DNA from: Pomphorhynchus laevis
Taxonomy: Eukaryota > Acanthocephala > Palaeacanthocephala > Echinorhynchida > Pomphorhynchidae
Assembly: GCA_012934845.2 (NCBI GenBank)
Contig: WNNJ02000974.1
Coordinates: 1 to 64,000 of the forward strand
Reading direction: 5' to 3'
Length of the DNA: 64,000 nt
This document shows, piece by piece, positions 54,101-63,678 of this stretch. The notes under the pieces are model-generated. The model was not told the origin of the DNA. It ran no database searches and saw nothing but the letters and a program-made list of their open reading frames with translations. The translations under genes were made by a program, and so were the position numbers. Each line of letters begins with the position of its first letter. Position 1 is the stretch's first letter.

Positions 54101-57100
54101 ACGGCAATTAGCCTTGCATTTCCTTGTACGATAGTTCACTAAATAACGTTCAATAAACATATCGTATCATGCTTAGTTTCTTCTCGCAAGATTAGATTAT
54201 CTCGTTCAAGTACGGATGTAAAAACTAGTTCGGTAAAGTCACACGAATCACATCCCCGATTTTCGCAGTTCTTCCACAGATTATAAAGTTGTCGATTTAA
54301 AGTTGTGTACATAAGGGAATACAGTACATTTTATGTACATGCTATTCATCAACGCGTTTTACCTTAATCAACCTATAAAATCATTGTATAATTTCCTCTT
54401 AAATGGCTTGCAAATGATCAGTTGCGTGCATGGATAAATTATATTTTTAAACGTGTATTTTTAATTATAAATCTTTTTTAGTGTAATTATTATTTTTCTT
54501 TGGGATTACCAAACATGCATCATTTCCATTGCACTCGATAAACCATTATCCAAAAATCCTATTTGATTTATTTTTTTTTCTCTTGGTTAGAAATCATTTC
54601 ACATTGCAGAGCCATTTGTCCATTTGACTTGTTTACCGATCTTAATTTTTTCATATAAATTAAAGGCTACCATGATCAATATATCTGGTGTCTTTTAACT
54701 TAAACTGATAAAATAATTTTTTGGTGGCGCCTTAATGATGACATAATATGAAGCATTTACAAATCTTCTACAAATGTCTGTTTTAAAGTAAAGATTTTAT
54801 TTTTTATATCACATAAGTTAATGCTTTATTTCCACTCTTTTATTTTTAATAATAAATATAATTTTTAAAGTTCAAATCCTATCTCTCATTTCGATACAAA
54901 CCGCTTTGTTTTTGCTGTTTCTGAAATTATAATATAATTGTGATTATATATTTTTTATTTTCTCTGGAAGAATACATCATTCAATCGCACTCTGCAATGG
55001 TTACCTTTTTTCTACTGCGTGACGATTCTTATCAATGTATTATCCGTTCTTCTCTCGGGTCCTTCACGTGCGTACGTTCGTGCTTAATAACACTACTACT
55101 ATTTTAAAAAACATTTCTTAAATCAGTATTTTACTTTGATCGAATTCCGTTATGGTCCAAATTACTCATTGTGTCACTTGTTGGAATTATAACTATCGTC
55201 GTTGTTCGATTTTGCTTCAGGCCTCAACTACTGAATTCAGTGAAAGGTAAGAAACACACTTTAAAATGAGGCTAATAGTATAAATACATAACAGTTTTAC
55301 ACGTATGCATTGTTTTACCAATTTCACTGTTCAAAATCGTTTTTAATCGCATAAAAATATGGCTCAATTTAATGTTCAAAAATTTTAATACACCTTGTTT
55401 GTAGAATCACATAAACATTATCCCATAATGAATTTACTGTATTCAATGCGAATAAATAAATGATTTTGATCTCTTTCACGAATCTTTACTTTGATTAGTG
55501 AAGGAGTAAAATCTAATTAACAAAATTAATTTGAATAATGTTAATTAATATTAATATCATATTAACATTAATTAATATAAACTAATATCACAAATAAAAT
55601 TAACACAATGATATCACAAATCAAAGCAAATAAAATTACAACATTAAAAATTGCCAAATACAATTAAAACTATAATGGACAATGCAAACAACGTATGTGA
55701 AATTAAATTAACATAAAGTCCAAATTTGTAATCAATTTCGTCATTTAGACTTAGAATGTGTGATTCACATATACAATTGACACTAGTGCAGACCTAATTG
55801 TACACGTTGATTTTGATTTATGTCTCAACACCAAAAGACTGCTGTTTCTAATAAATTATTTGTTATTTATATGTTTATCCGAATAATATTATGATGGTCC
55901 ATTTTGTTTGTCTTTTATTAGAAATGCTAACTTAGTAAATTAACATTTTCTCTCTTACGTTTCACATTTAGAAATAATTTGATAACTAATGATGTCAATA
56001 CTAAATAAATTTATGTAATGCTATTTGCATTTTTTATATGATTACGTTTTTGGGTGCTATTTACATTTTATATAATTAACTTTGAATAAAATCCGATTAT
56101 GAATAAAATTTTAATATCAAATATGTAATGTGTGTTTAACAAATTAACACATGTTTTTAAATATTTAGATTTTTTAACAGTTTAGATAGCATAACATTGT
56201 ATATTTGCTACTTTTTAAAATTATACAAGAAAAACAAAATATTTTCATGCAATGTTATGCCCATGTCGTGTTAGATAGTTGATAAATCATTATATTTAAA
56301 ACCGTGTTGGTTGTCATTTAATTATTTAAAGAGTTTGGCACATTGAAACATAATTATAGTGTAATATCCTTGTAATCTTATATACAATGGAATTTAGTTA
56401 AATATTATCCAGCGCTAGATTTAAAGCGCGAATTATCAAAGATTTGCGAGATTAATCTAGTCATTACAAATAAGATGAAGCATTCGTTTTTATAAGAACA
56501 ATAAATATGTAGTTGTTTAATATGTGCTTATTTGTGTCTTTTTTTGAGGTTCATTACAAACTACTTGCAAACATTATATTTGTCAACATGTGATAATCAT
56601 TATGCGGTAATATCCTTCATTGTCGCGAAGCCTTGCCAATTTAATGATAAATTTATAAGTTATTTCTTAATGTTTCAAATTTATCTTGATTTTTAGCAGT
56701 TACTCTGCTTAACACTTTTAATTTCGACAAATTATTTGGTTTTAAAAATAATTTAAACATAATTTAAAATAATTTTTTAAATAATTCAAAATAATTTAAA
56801 CTCTCAAGTGGCAAATTTTTATGGATAGATAATAAATAATATACTTTGTATTAGAATAAGATACTAGATAGTTTTATCAGAGGAAATACATCATTAGCAT
56901 GTATTTGGCCCCGCTGCTATGTTGGGTAGAGGAGTTATGGGCCGAAACCTGATAGCATAGCAGTTCCTCCTGATGACCTCTAATCCTTATTCTGATACAA
57001 CGTCTGTTATTTATTAGTCAATTCATAAAAATTGACTTTTATTTTAAATTTCAATTTTTTTTATTTTAACTTTATATAAATAATAAAAAATCTAAAAACA

Positions 57101-57486
57101 ATTATTAATTTTATTATTTAATTATTAAATTTTGATTTAGCATTATTATGTTTTGTTTATTTTATAATTATATTAAATACGTAGACTCAGTTAGCTGATT
57201 TGATTATATATTATATTAGTGTTTGTTATGTTGTACTTCTTTACGATAGGCAGTAATAGGTTATTAAATAAAACACAATATGCAAGCAGTTGTAATGACC
57301 CTGAAAAGAAGAAGAAATTGATTGATCGCGATCAGGACAATAATGTTTCAAAGCAGGAAGAAATTAAAGACAATCTTCACGATAAATTAAACGACCAGGA
57401 AGAAATTAAAGATCATGTGCACGATAAATCGAACGATCAGGAAGACGCGGACAATTTAAAGGATAACACTCGTATATTTACTATTG
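51007..57486 (+). CDS. SLC20/PiT-type phosphate transporter gene, 5' half
   Basis: Overall entry, seven exons listed separately. The family imports inorganic phosphate with sodium across the plasma membrane and has two repeated membrane halves joined by a long cytoplasmic loop. Visible here: the N-terminal PiT signature [50 protein letters not shown] and [10 protein letters not shown], then FDRIPLW, then a charged loop rich in Lys, Asp and Glu. Phases agree across all seven exons. The second half, expected to hold a second G(G/A)NDV.NAIGP signature, was not found to 64 kb, so it lies further on or the gene is cut. LINE-A copy 4 and a PLE tail sit in its introns. Confidence 0.85.
51352..51453 (+). 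CDS. PiT exon 2
   Basis: [19 protein letters not shown] then [13 protein letters not shown]; aligned with AKVSDTIRKGIIDV of vertebrate PiT. Phase 1 at both ends. Confidence 0.92.
51505..51645 (+). CDS. PiT exon 3
   Basis: [20 protein letters not shown] then [20 protein letters not shown], the conserved [29 protein letters not shown] region. Introns on both sides are about 50-60 nt. Confidence 0.95.
51706..51794 (+). CDS. PiT exon 4
   Basis: [20 protein letters not shown] then ISKYILADP, equal to MSWFVSPLLSGIMSGILFFLV. Donor CCG|gtatgt, phase 0. Confidence 0.94.
52018..53860 (-). mobile_element. LINE-A copy 4 (minus)
   Basis: Minus strand from about 53860: spacer ([38 protein letters not shown]), RT (52066-53370, listed) and the 3' end with TAACAAAAAAATG-side untranslated region and a worn GCATGCAGCTGGTACGC hairpin, then AAATAAATTATTG at 52022-52034. 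Endonuclease missing (5' truncated); two or three frame breaks lie before the RT frame. Confidence 0.85.
52066..53370 (-). CDS. LINE-A reverse transcriptase (long open frame)
   Basis: 434 codons. [20 protein letters not shown] (72-91), [19 protein letters not shown] (142-160), [14 protein letters not shown] (201-214), [14 protein letters not shown] with YADD at 235-238, then [16 protein letters not shown]. All catalytic Asp residues are present, unlike the YTDN of copies 1 and 2. The C-terminus (after [10 protein letters not shown]) is cut compared with copy 3, so the end of the protein is lost. CR1/Rex1-like LINE of the jockey superfamily. Inside an intron, antisense to the host gene. Confidence 0.9.
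   Translation of the reverse strand: MKFLRFCCHYLIKPLLLTQFPLTCLKIYAPVSPFLTTLFDSSIRSRTFPSIWKCATVRPLIKKQSLDSSLPSSYRPISLLPTLSKLLERLVLKQVNTYLFSSNLFPPFQAAFRSNYSTEIACLKVYNDLLISRDHKLCSVIVSLDLSSAFDIVDHSILLHRLRHDYGFSLPTVSWFSSYLSNRTFRVYSNSSLSHPSSIPSGVPQGSVLGPILFSLLLGDLSSISHKFNFHVMQYADDIIIYAHAPVYRIHDLSVSASDCLVSISNHLSSLCLSLNPDKSKIMWILPRRFGFEPFSVSLNSTILPIVGNLVFLGFHFDNRLSIKPFVRDKVRSSTLMLRNLRQVRRLIDFPSCMTLISSLFFSRLDYCLSLFSNSPKSTLLPLQRIVNAALRILFRLRRFDHTSYHLASLDLPTIYCRVQIRPLDLFIFLLVDF
53886..54000. repeat. Degenerate tandem repeat, four copies
   Basis: GATACTCTGTTACCCAATAT with variable ends occurs four times, with a period of 26-33 bp. Confidence 0.85.
54591..54687 (+). CDS. PiT exon 5 (probable)
   Basis: [20 protein letters not shown] then [12 protein letters not shown]. 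Sequence similarity to the vertebrate segment (LRALPVFYACTVGINLFSIM) is weak, but the length (32 residues), start phase 0, end phase 1 and position between exons 4 and 6 all fit. Acceptor ttggttag, donor gtgtct. Confidence 0.5.
55127..55246 (+). CDS. PiT exon 6 (FDRIPLW)
   Basis: [20 protein letters not shown] then [19 protein letters not shown]; matches GFDKLPLWGTILISVG...WFFVCPRMKRKI. Donor gtaaga, phase 1. Confidence 0.9.
55247..57249 (+). other. PiT intron with a PLE tail
   Basis: AT-rich, with ATTAATATTAAT runs near 55540-55600. The PLE tail at 56.8-57.2 kb is listed separately. Nothing else was recognised. Confidence 0.7.
56795..57205 (+). mobile_element. PLE 3' end, plus strand, well preserved
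   Basis: It begins in the last codons of the PLE RT (CTCTCAAGTGGCAAATTTTT) and runs through GTATTAGAATAAGATACTAG, CCGAAACCTGATAGCATAGC, CTCCTGATGACCTCTAATCC to the outer end TACGTAGACTCAGTTAGCTG. It is a 5'-truncated copy that shows the full tail, longer than the tail of the 18-20 kb copy. Confidence 0.85.
57250..57486 (+). CDS. PiT exon 7 (charged loop)
   Basis: [20 protein letters not shown] then [16 protein letters not shown], followed by two copies of a QEEIKD.(L/V)HDK.ND unit and NTRIFTI. Assigned to the PiT cytoplasmic loop by phase (one base carried over from exon 6) and composition; loops in this family are poorly conserved. Confidence 0.65.
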
Positions 57487-57800
57487 GTAGGAGGAATTAT
57501 TTAATAAATTATTATATATTAATAATAAATAATAATTAATATTAATTATTAATCGTACTCTAAATGTCATCATTCATATAAATTAATTTTGACCTACGAG
57601 TATGCAAGTTTATAAAAATAGTATTCACGTAAAACAATCGATACAAGCAAATATTGAGTTTATCCTAATCCATTAATCGTTAGCAATCATCTTGTCAGTT
57701 ATCGTAGATAATAGAGATTATGTCCGCTAAAATTAGTTGATTTGAATTTGAGAATTTGATCCCAGAGTTTGACGATTGTAATTATATACATTATTTGATA
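57487..57800. other. AT-rich DNA, possible PiT intron
   Basis: Nothing was recognised. Confidence 0.5.
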
Positions 57801-57804
57801 GTAG

Positions 57805-57935
57805 AATGGGTCGCACTGTGATCCACGAGCTTATAAGTTTCAGTTTTATAATTCGTGGATGTTGCTAAATATTTCAGTTCGATTACTTGCAGAGCAAACC
57901 TTTTTTATCACTCCTAGGCGAGTTTATGGTAGACG
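57805..57935 (+). mobile_element. SINE-like repeat, copy 1 (partial, plus)
   Basis: CACTGTGATCCACGAGCTTA, then AGTTCGATTACTTGCAGAGC and ATCACTCCTAGGCGAG match copies 2 and 3 in reverse orientation. tRNA-like pol III boxes are visible: an A-box-like AAGTTTCAGTTTT and a B-box-like AGTTCGATTAC about 45 nt later. Confidence 0.55.
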
Positions 57936-57997
57936 GGAGCAGTCATCAATATTTTATGCCAAAACATTGAATGATCTGAATAGCACGTGGTTAGTTT

Positions 57998-58245
57998 AAA
58001 GAGGCTATGTCCATGCTACTACGTTAGCAAATTCTCGGAAATGCCTTTTTAATATATCACAAGGCAGCCGAAACGACTGATGGTAGTTCACCCTACTGAT
58101 GAGTGCTGCCGGCTACCATCAGCTCGTCTAGGAGTGATAAGAAAGTCTGCTCTACTTGTAATCGAACTCCGGTTTTTGGCAACATCTACGATTATGAAAC
58201 TGAGCTTATTAGCTCCGGATCACAGTGGTACATAGTCTACGATTA
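57998..58245 (-). mobile_element. SINE-like repeat, copy 2 (minus)
   Basis: On the minus strand an A-box-like TAAGCTCAGTTTC (about 58220) and a B-box-like GAGTTCGATTAC (about 58170) are followed by a body with a long hairpin. On the plus strand the body holds GGCAGCC-GAAAC (58063-58074) and CTGATGA-GTGCTGCC (58096-58110), the two core strands of a hammerhead ribozyme, and CTCGTC at 58123-58128. Confidence 0.6.
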
Positions 58246-58349
58246 AATTATTAAACTGTATCATGTAAAGGATCCTGTGAGCAAACAAGCAACGACAGCG
58301 ATTAAATCTTCTACCGAATAGAATTAGGATAACAGGTAGCTTATGATTA

Positions 58350-58570
58350 GTATGAAGAGGCTAAGCCCATGCTACCACGTTAGCAAATTCTCGGAAATAC
58401 CTATTTAATATATCGCAAGATAGCTGAAACGACTAATGGTAGTTCACCCTACTGATGAGGGCTGTCGGCTACCATCAGCTCGTCTAGGAGTGATAAATAA
58501 GCTTGCTCTTCTTGTAATCGAACTCCGATTTTTGAAAACACTTACAATTATAAAACTAAAGATTATTAGC
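58350..58570 (-). mobile_element. SINE-like repeat, copy 3 (minus)
   Basis: About 85% identical to copy 2 by eye. The paired core strands have changed together (GATAGCT-GAAAC at 58419-58430, CTGATGA-GGGCTGTC at 58452-58466). Confidence 0.6.
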
Positions 58571-58574
58571 TCCT

Positions 58575-59160
58575 TGAGCTAATAGTGTAGCACATCATAC
58601 TATCAAATTGCAACTTGATTTCCACAATGTAAAACAAAAAATTTATCTTTCCAAAACCTTTCGGCTCTAGGGCCCAAATCAAGTTAATTACATTAACTTA
58701 AACTTTATTACACAATTTATGGCGGCTTGTAAATATGATCAACGTTTAAACGTTGATTCTAAATATGTACCTGATATTTTTACTGATCAGTACCATCTCA
58801 TTTTTATTTTGTTTATCATTAGGATAATTCCCTGCGATGATTTTATAAGCGAAGCAAGATTCTGTTAATTCATGTTCGTTGGCATGCTTGACTACATGGT
58901 CGGTAATTCTGTCATTTTAATGTCCGCTCGAATGTTATTTAGACGTAAACTTAAAAGTCGTTTTGCTTTCCCAACTGTTTTTTATATACTGCAAAATTTC
59001 AAAATATAGCTGTGATTTTCAAACATTCATAAGCATGTTGTCCATTCTTTGCGGGAACAATTAGGTATTTTAAGTTGATGTTATTTCTGATTATACCGTA
59101 CGGCGTTTGTTGTATCTGGAAATATTTAAATTTCGAAATCTTATGCAAATAGGCAAAACC
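58575..59160 (-). mobile_element. GIY-YIG Penelope-like element relic, second copy
   Basis: On the minus strand fragments in several frames resemble the nuclease end of a PLE: TVGKAKRLLSLRLNNIRADI (about 58980-58920) and VVKHANEHELTESCFAYKII (about 58910-58850), then a 3' end with GGGCCCTAGAGCCGAAAGG (58682-58664). Broken, and different from the relic at 0.24-1.1 kb. Confidence 0.6.
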
Positions 59161-60019
59161 CAATCATATCTATAAATTACACTGTTGTGCTATCATGTAA
59201 AATATCTTCAGATCTTCTGTTTTAACAGTATCACAAGTAACTTGCGCTGTAACGTTGCGAAAATCACCTTATTTATCGAAAACATAAGCTTTCTACGACC
59301 AAATTGGTTTAAAATTAAGTTATCGAATGATTTGCATCTCACGCATGTTTATATTTAATCTGGTTAGGGCGATGCATATAATAAAAACACTCATTTATCT
59401 AGAAAGCATCTGTTTACGAATATCTGTCAAAATATTTTCTAAAACGTCAACTTTGTCTTAATTGTCCATCAACTAGCCATTCAATTCTGCTTACAAAATT
59501 GATGGTCGCTGTCACTTATTTTTAGTTGGAGAACTCTCACTAAAATGGCTTCGCGGAATCAGTTCGTTTGATTGTATACAGTATTTAGAAAATACTGTAT
59601 ACTGTATACAGTATTTAAATAAATAATTTTTATTTATTATTTATTATTTTTATTTAATTATTTATTTAAATAAATAAATATTTATTTATTTTTCTCTGGC
59701 CACGGTCAATTCAGAGTAATAAACAAACTCTTCATTATTATCATTATCGTTATTATATTGTATTTTAGAAGCAGATAGCTGAGCAGATATAACAAAAATT
59801 AAATTAGATAGTAAATACATAATTTTATAGTCAATATAGCGTCTAGATGATAAGATAATATGTATAATAGCATATGCTGTCGAGAAATAAACGTAATTGT
59901 GGTTAACGATAAAGCCTATGAATATCCCAATATTACGTCTACATACTCGAGAGTTTAGAGTTTACCCTTATGTACAAAGTGTCGCTAAGAAATTATAAAG
60001 TAAGATGTGAGTGTTGCAG
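59161..60019. other. AT-rich DNA
   Basis: Nothing was recognised. A short ATACTGTATAC palindromic run occurs near 59575-59610 and ATTTATTT runs at 59620-59690. Confidence 0.5.
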
Positions 60020-60122
60020 CTTCCTCGATCCAGCGCATACATGTCATACTGGTAGAACAACAATATCCCGTCATTTCGCAATTAGTAATTTATCAGCTAA
60101 TGAATTAGATCGCATTTTACAA
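60020..60122 (+). CDS. Possible exon upstream of the unknown gene
   Basis: Acceptor gtgttgcag; FLDPAHTCHTGRTTISRHF then AISNLSANELDRILQ; donor gtacgt. Composition and splice signals are good, but its end phase does not fit the next firm exon, so another exon would be needed between. Confidence 0.4.
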
Positions 60123-61752
60123 GTACGTCGTATTAGAGCCCCATTTCAGCCCAATTCTGAATAATTATTATTTTGAAGTTCAAACCACAATAATATACAT
60201 TAGCGCTATTCGAATCTACGCTGCGGTATTATGTGGTCTTTCTAAACACTTGTAAAGTTCCCAAAGAAAGTCATATATACCACGTCAATCGAAAAGTTAC
60301 GAAAAAGATGAACAGCGCATTGATGAAATTGATCATACAGTTTTAATACCGTTTATCTTCCCGACATCCGGTAGGAATTGGTTAATAAGCACACAAAATG
60401 CTAAATGGATAGCAAATCTAAAGGTTATTCGACAAAAAAAACATCTTATACTAGGATATCGCAATTATCCTTTCGAAAATCAGTGTTGCATTGCCGCGTG
60501 TATCGTAGGTGTGTATTACGCAACAACACGGTTGACTGTTATAGAACATTGACATCAAATTATAGATACGTGAATAAGAATATATTAAAGAACCAAATAT
60601 TTTAAAAAATTGTTCGACATAGAGATCTTTTAACTAAGGACTCCTTTATTATACAAAAATAAAATTATCGCTATTATATTGAAAACAAAAATAACATTTC
60701 AATTTTATCGCATTCGTGTTTGAAAATCCAACAAATTTTAAAATTTAAACTGCACAACTGAAGTCCGTCTAAACGGACTATAATCACCTATTTTTATTTT
60801 CAATCGTATACCTTCTTCTTAATGCATATCATCTTATTGTCATTCATACAAAAACATGTTGTTTTATTAATGAAATGTCTTTTTCTGTGAATATTCTGAT
60901 TTTCTTTTAGTATACGTACTTTTGAACGACTAAAAATATCATATTCTATTTATCTGTAACATAACTTATTTTAGAGCGTCCTAAAATAAGTAAGGATGCT
61001 GAAGTTCAAGTTGATTATATCGCATTATTAAGTGATTATCCGGTACCAGCTGGGCGTGCCATACTCCCATTTTGTACGTTTGTTTAATAATTTTAATCTC
61101 ACGTTACTCTCTTGTTGAATATATCTAGTTCACACTGGACAATTTCACAGTGCTGGCGGTGATTATCCTTACAATACACGAAGGACATACACTGAACCTG
61201 ATAGAGGTTATTCAACATATCGTCAGTCTTTCGAGGTACTTAATTATTTATTGATTCGCCGTTTATTTCTCTCACTATGACTGATTTTGTTTCTTTATGT
61301 AGAGATACAGACCAATGCCGAGAATCATTTTATCTCGTAATCCTTCAGATGTCTATCCGATGGATATTGCAATGCTTCACACTGGTAAGTACCTGAACAT
61401 TATCTATTCATTTTAATAATAAAATTACCAGTCTTCAATTTGATCTCATTGTCCCCTTATACTGCTGTCTGTGCAACGTTAGTTTTAAACAATAAGTTAT
61501 TTTTATATTTGATGATATCTACGACAATAGGGCGTGTTCTGATTTTTAATTGATTTTATCACTTGTTTAGATAAGGACGTAGCTACTGTAATGAGTTCTA
61601 TTGATGCTCAAACTCGTAGAAGTCCGATTGATCGTAACACTGTTCGAAAACTGCTAAGCAGCTCTGCTATTGTAACTAGTGATGACGATGATTCGGAATC
61701 CGATGAAATATCCGAACGTGTGCATTATATCGATGCAGTGAAAAGCCAAATG
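60020..61752 (+). CDS. Unrecognised spliced gene (or distal PiT loop), four firm exons
   Basis: Overall entry. Exons at 60975-61073, 61129-61235, 61303-61384 and 61571-61752 join with consistent phases into about 150 residues; a further exon at 60020-60122 is possible. The protein is polar, Arg/Tyr- and Ser/Asp-rich and looks disordered (for example TSDDDDSESDEISERVHYID), with no recognised domain. It could be a small unknown protein's 3' half or part of the long loop of the PiT transporter, since strand and order fit; I found no sequence match to decide. Confidence 0.55.
60123..60974. other. Uncertain region, possibly intron
   Basis: A frame at 60258-60337 reads SQRKSYIPRQSKSYEKDEQ RIDEIDHT and looks coding, but no phase-consistent splice pair was found. 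The rest is AT-rich. Confidence 0.35.
60975..61073 (+). CDS. Unknown gene, exon A
   Basis: RPKISKDAEVQVDYIALLSD then YPVPAGRAILPF; acceptor ttattttag, donor gtacgt, ends in phase 1. Confidence 0.7.
61129..61235 (+). CDS. Unknown gene, exon B
   Basis: HTGQFHSAGGDYPYNTRRTY then TEPDRGYSTYRQSFE; after a 55-nt intron; donor GAG|gtactt, phase 0. Confidence 0.75.
61303..61384 (+). CDS. Unknown gene, exon C
   Basis: RYRPMPRIILSRNPSDVYPM then DIAMLHT; after a 67-nt intron; donor gtaagt, phase 1. Confidence 0.75.
61571..61752 (+). CDS. Unknown gene, exon D
   Basis: DKDVATVMSSIDAQTRRSPI then RNTVRKLLSSSAIVTSD and an acidic run, ending AVKSQM before a gtaatg donor. If that donor is not used the frame stops at 61794 (14 codons later), which would make this the last exon. 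The Tigger relic follows directly. Confidence 0.7.
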
Positions 61753-62003
61753 GTAATGCATTTGTTTAGTCATTGTAGTCATATATCGATGTAGTTTATG
61801 TATTGGCAGTTATTGTATCATCAAATCGATGCGTCCATTAAATTTGCATTTAATAATGAATTGCAAGCACGAAGATAAAATAGTATTGAATAAAGCATAC
61901 AATGTCGATAGCAGAATCGTTGAATCAATGAGTGAAAAAGTGATTTATTGCTATTGAAATATATCGATCAGTGATTTCTTAAAATAAATATCATTTGAAA
62001 ATG

Positions 62004-63678
62004 CAGTCGTCCCTAGATAATTTTCCATCCGGATAATTTTCTATTTTGCTTATTTTTCCATATGTTTCTAATAACTGTAAATTTAAACGTGTTTATTTAG
62101 AACCCCTGGAATAATTTTCCACCCCGCTTTATTTTCCATAAATACTTTTAGCCCCGAAGAAATGAGTAAAAAACAACCGAAAGCAATCTCCAAGAGATGA
62201 ACGGTTAAAGAGTAGAAAAAAATTAGGAGACTATGAATATGCAGAGACAAATAAAAAGCACAGAGGTGGATAAAACGCTAAAGGAATGGGTTGGTATTGT
62301 CTTAAACAAAGGAGTATTTCTCACAGACGATCTCTTGTCTTGCAAAGCACATGAAATTCACAATAACATTGTAAATAGGGAGAATATTTGTACATTGGAT
62401 AAGGATAAATTTACAGTTCTAATGACTGGATATATAGGTTTAAAAGAAGACAATTTAAAACTAAGACAGTGAAATGGGGAATGTTTTGAGCTAAGGAACA
62501 CACCTTTGAAGACTTCAAGGTTTTATTCAATGAAAATAGAGAAATCTATGCTCGCAACTATTTCTTTAATTTTGACGAAGCAGCGTTATTTTATAAACTT
62601 GCTCCATAGAAAAAATATTTTGACCCGTGAAAGACCGTGTAACGCTCATACTATCATGTAATATGGTTATGTCTGAGACGCTTAAGCCTTTTGTACTTGT
62701 AAAATATGCAAATCCTAGAGCTCTAAAGATTTTTTACAGTGATTATTACTGCAGATATTCTACCAATACTATCGCTTGGATGACTTCAATGGAATTCGAT
62801 AAGTGGCTATTAGATTGGAACTTTAAACTTAAATCTAGAAGCAGAAAGATCTTATTGGTGCTGGACAATTGCACGGCTCACAAAATAACACGTGAAACAT
62901 CCAACACATAACTGTTATTTCTTCCCAAGAATAGCACAGTTAAGCTCCAACCTGTTGGTGCAGGAATAATTAGAAGCTTTAAAGCCAAGTATTATAGTTA
63001 TCAGATGTCGTTCATATCAAGTAACATCACTGACGATGTGACAATGATTTGTCTCTATAAGCAGTTGTCTACCAAAGATACAAACATTTATTCTAAATAC
63101 GCATGGGACGATGTTACGAAGGATACCATCATTAATTGTTGAAGAAAGGTGTTTGACCAAACTGACATCGAGTAGAAAGATTTTCCGGATGAAAACATAC
63201 TTTCTCAAGAAGAAGAGATTGAGGTATTTGATGGATTATCATAACATTTATTTATAAGCGATGTTATTCAAGAAGAGTTATTGGACTTTGAGCCCGATTT
63301 TCAAACTGTTTTTAAAGAGGAGCTTACTGAAGATGTTATCGATACCTCTTTTAAAGAAATGAAGACTCAAACAACGAGGAAACAAATGACGAAGTAGACA
63401 TTGTTAATGTTTCAGAGGAGGTTGACAAGAAAGACAACTTAAGTCTAAATAATCTGGATTTTTATTTGACTAAATTCAGAACCTTCTTTACCGATTCTAA
63501 AGACATGGATAAAGAAACATACTATATACTGAACAACTTTGATATGAACATTAATGCTTGCAAGAAAAAAGAAGTTTAAAACTCTATTTGACTATTTAAA
63601 AAAATAGAGTTTCCACCCCGATTTATTTTCCACTTTTTTCCTAATCCTTAACGTTGGAAAAATATGCGAGAACGACTG
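62004..63678 (+). mobile_element. pogo/Tigger-type DNA transposon, inactive
   Basis: Terminal inverted repeats CAGTCGTCC...TTTTCC (from 62004) and GGAAAA...GAACGACTG (to 63678) bound about 1.67 kb. The transposase is in pieces: N-terminal DNA-binding part at 62233-62472 (VDKTLKEWVGIVLNKGVFLT), catalytic part at 62627-62911 (KDRVTLILSCNMV, LKPFVLVKYANPRALK, WMTSMEFDKWLLDW, ILLVLDNCTAHK with the second catalytic Asp), then VKLQPVGAGIIRSFKAKYY. Stops and at least two frame shifts disrupt it. A TA target duplication is seen only at the right end (TG on the left). Near-identical TTTCCACCCCG.TTTATTTTCCA lies inside both ends. Confidence 0.85.

Larger units (their letters stand above)
51795..54590 (+). 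other. PiT intron with LINE-A copy and tandem repeat
   Basis: It holds LINE-A copy 4 (52.02-53.86 kb) and a degenerate tandem repeat (53886-54000). The remainder is AT-rich with nothing recognised. Confidence 0.75.

Noticed and set aside
56940-56990. Canonical hammerhead ribozyme in the PLE tail
   Set aside because: GAAAC and CTGATGA are both present but the flanking bases do not pair as stem II; kept only as a question for a covariance search.
62233-62911. Host gene with a DDE domain
   Set aside because: Frame breaks and terminal inverted repeats at 62004 and 63678 show a dead pogo/Tigger transposon.
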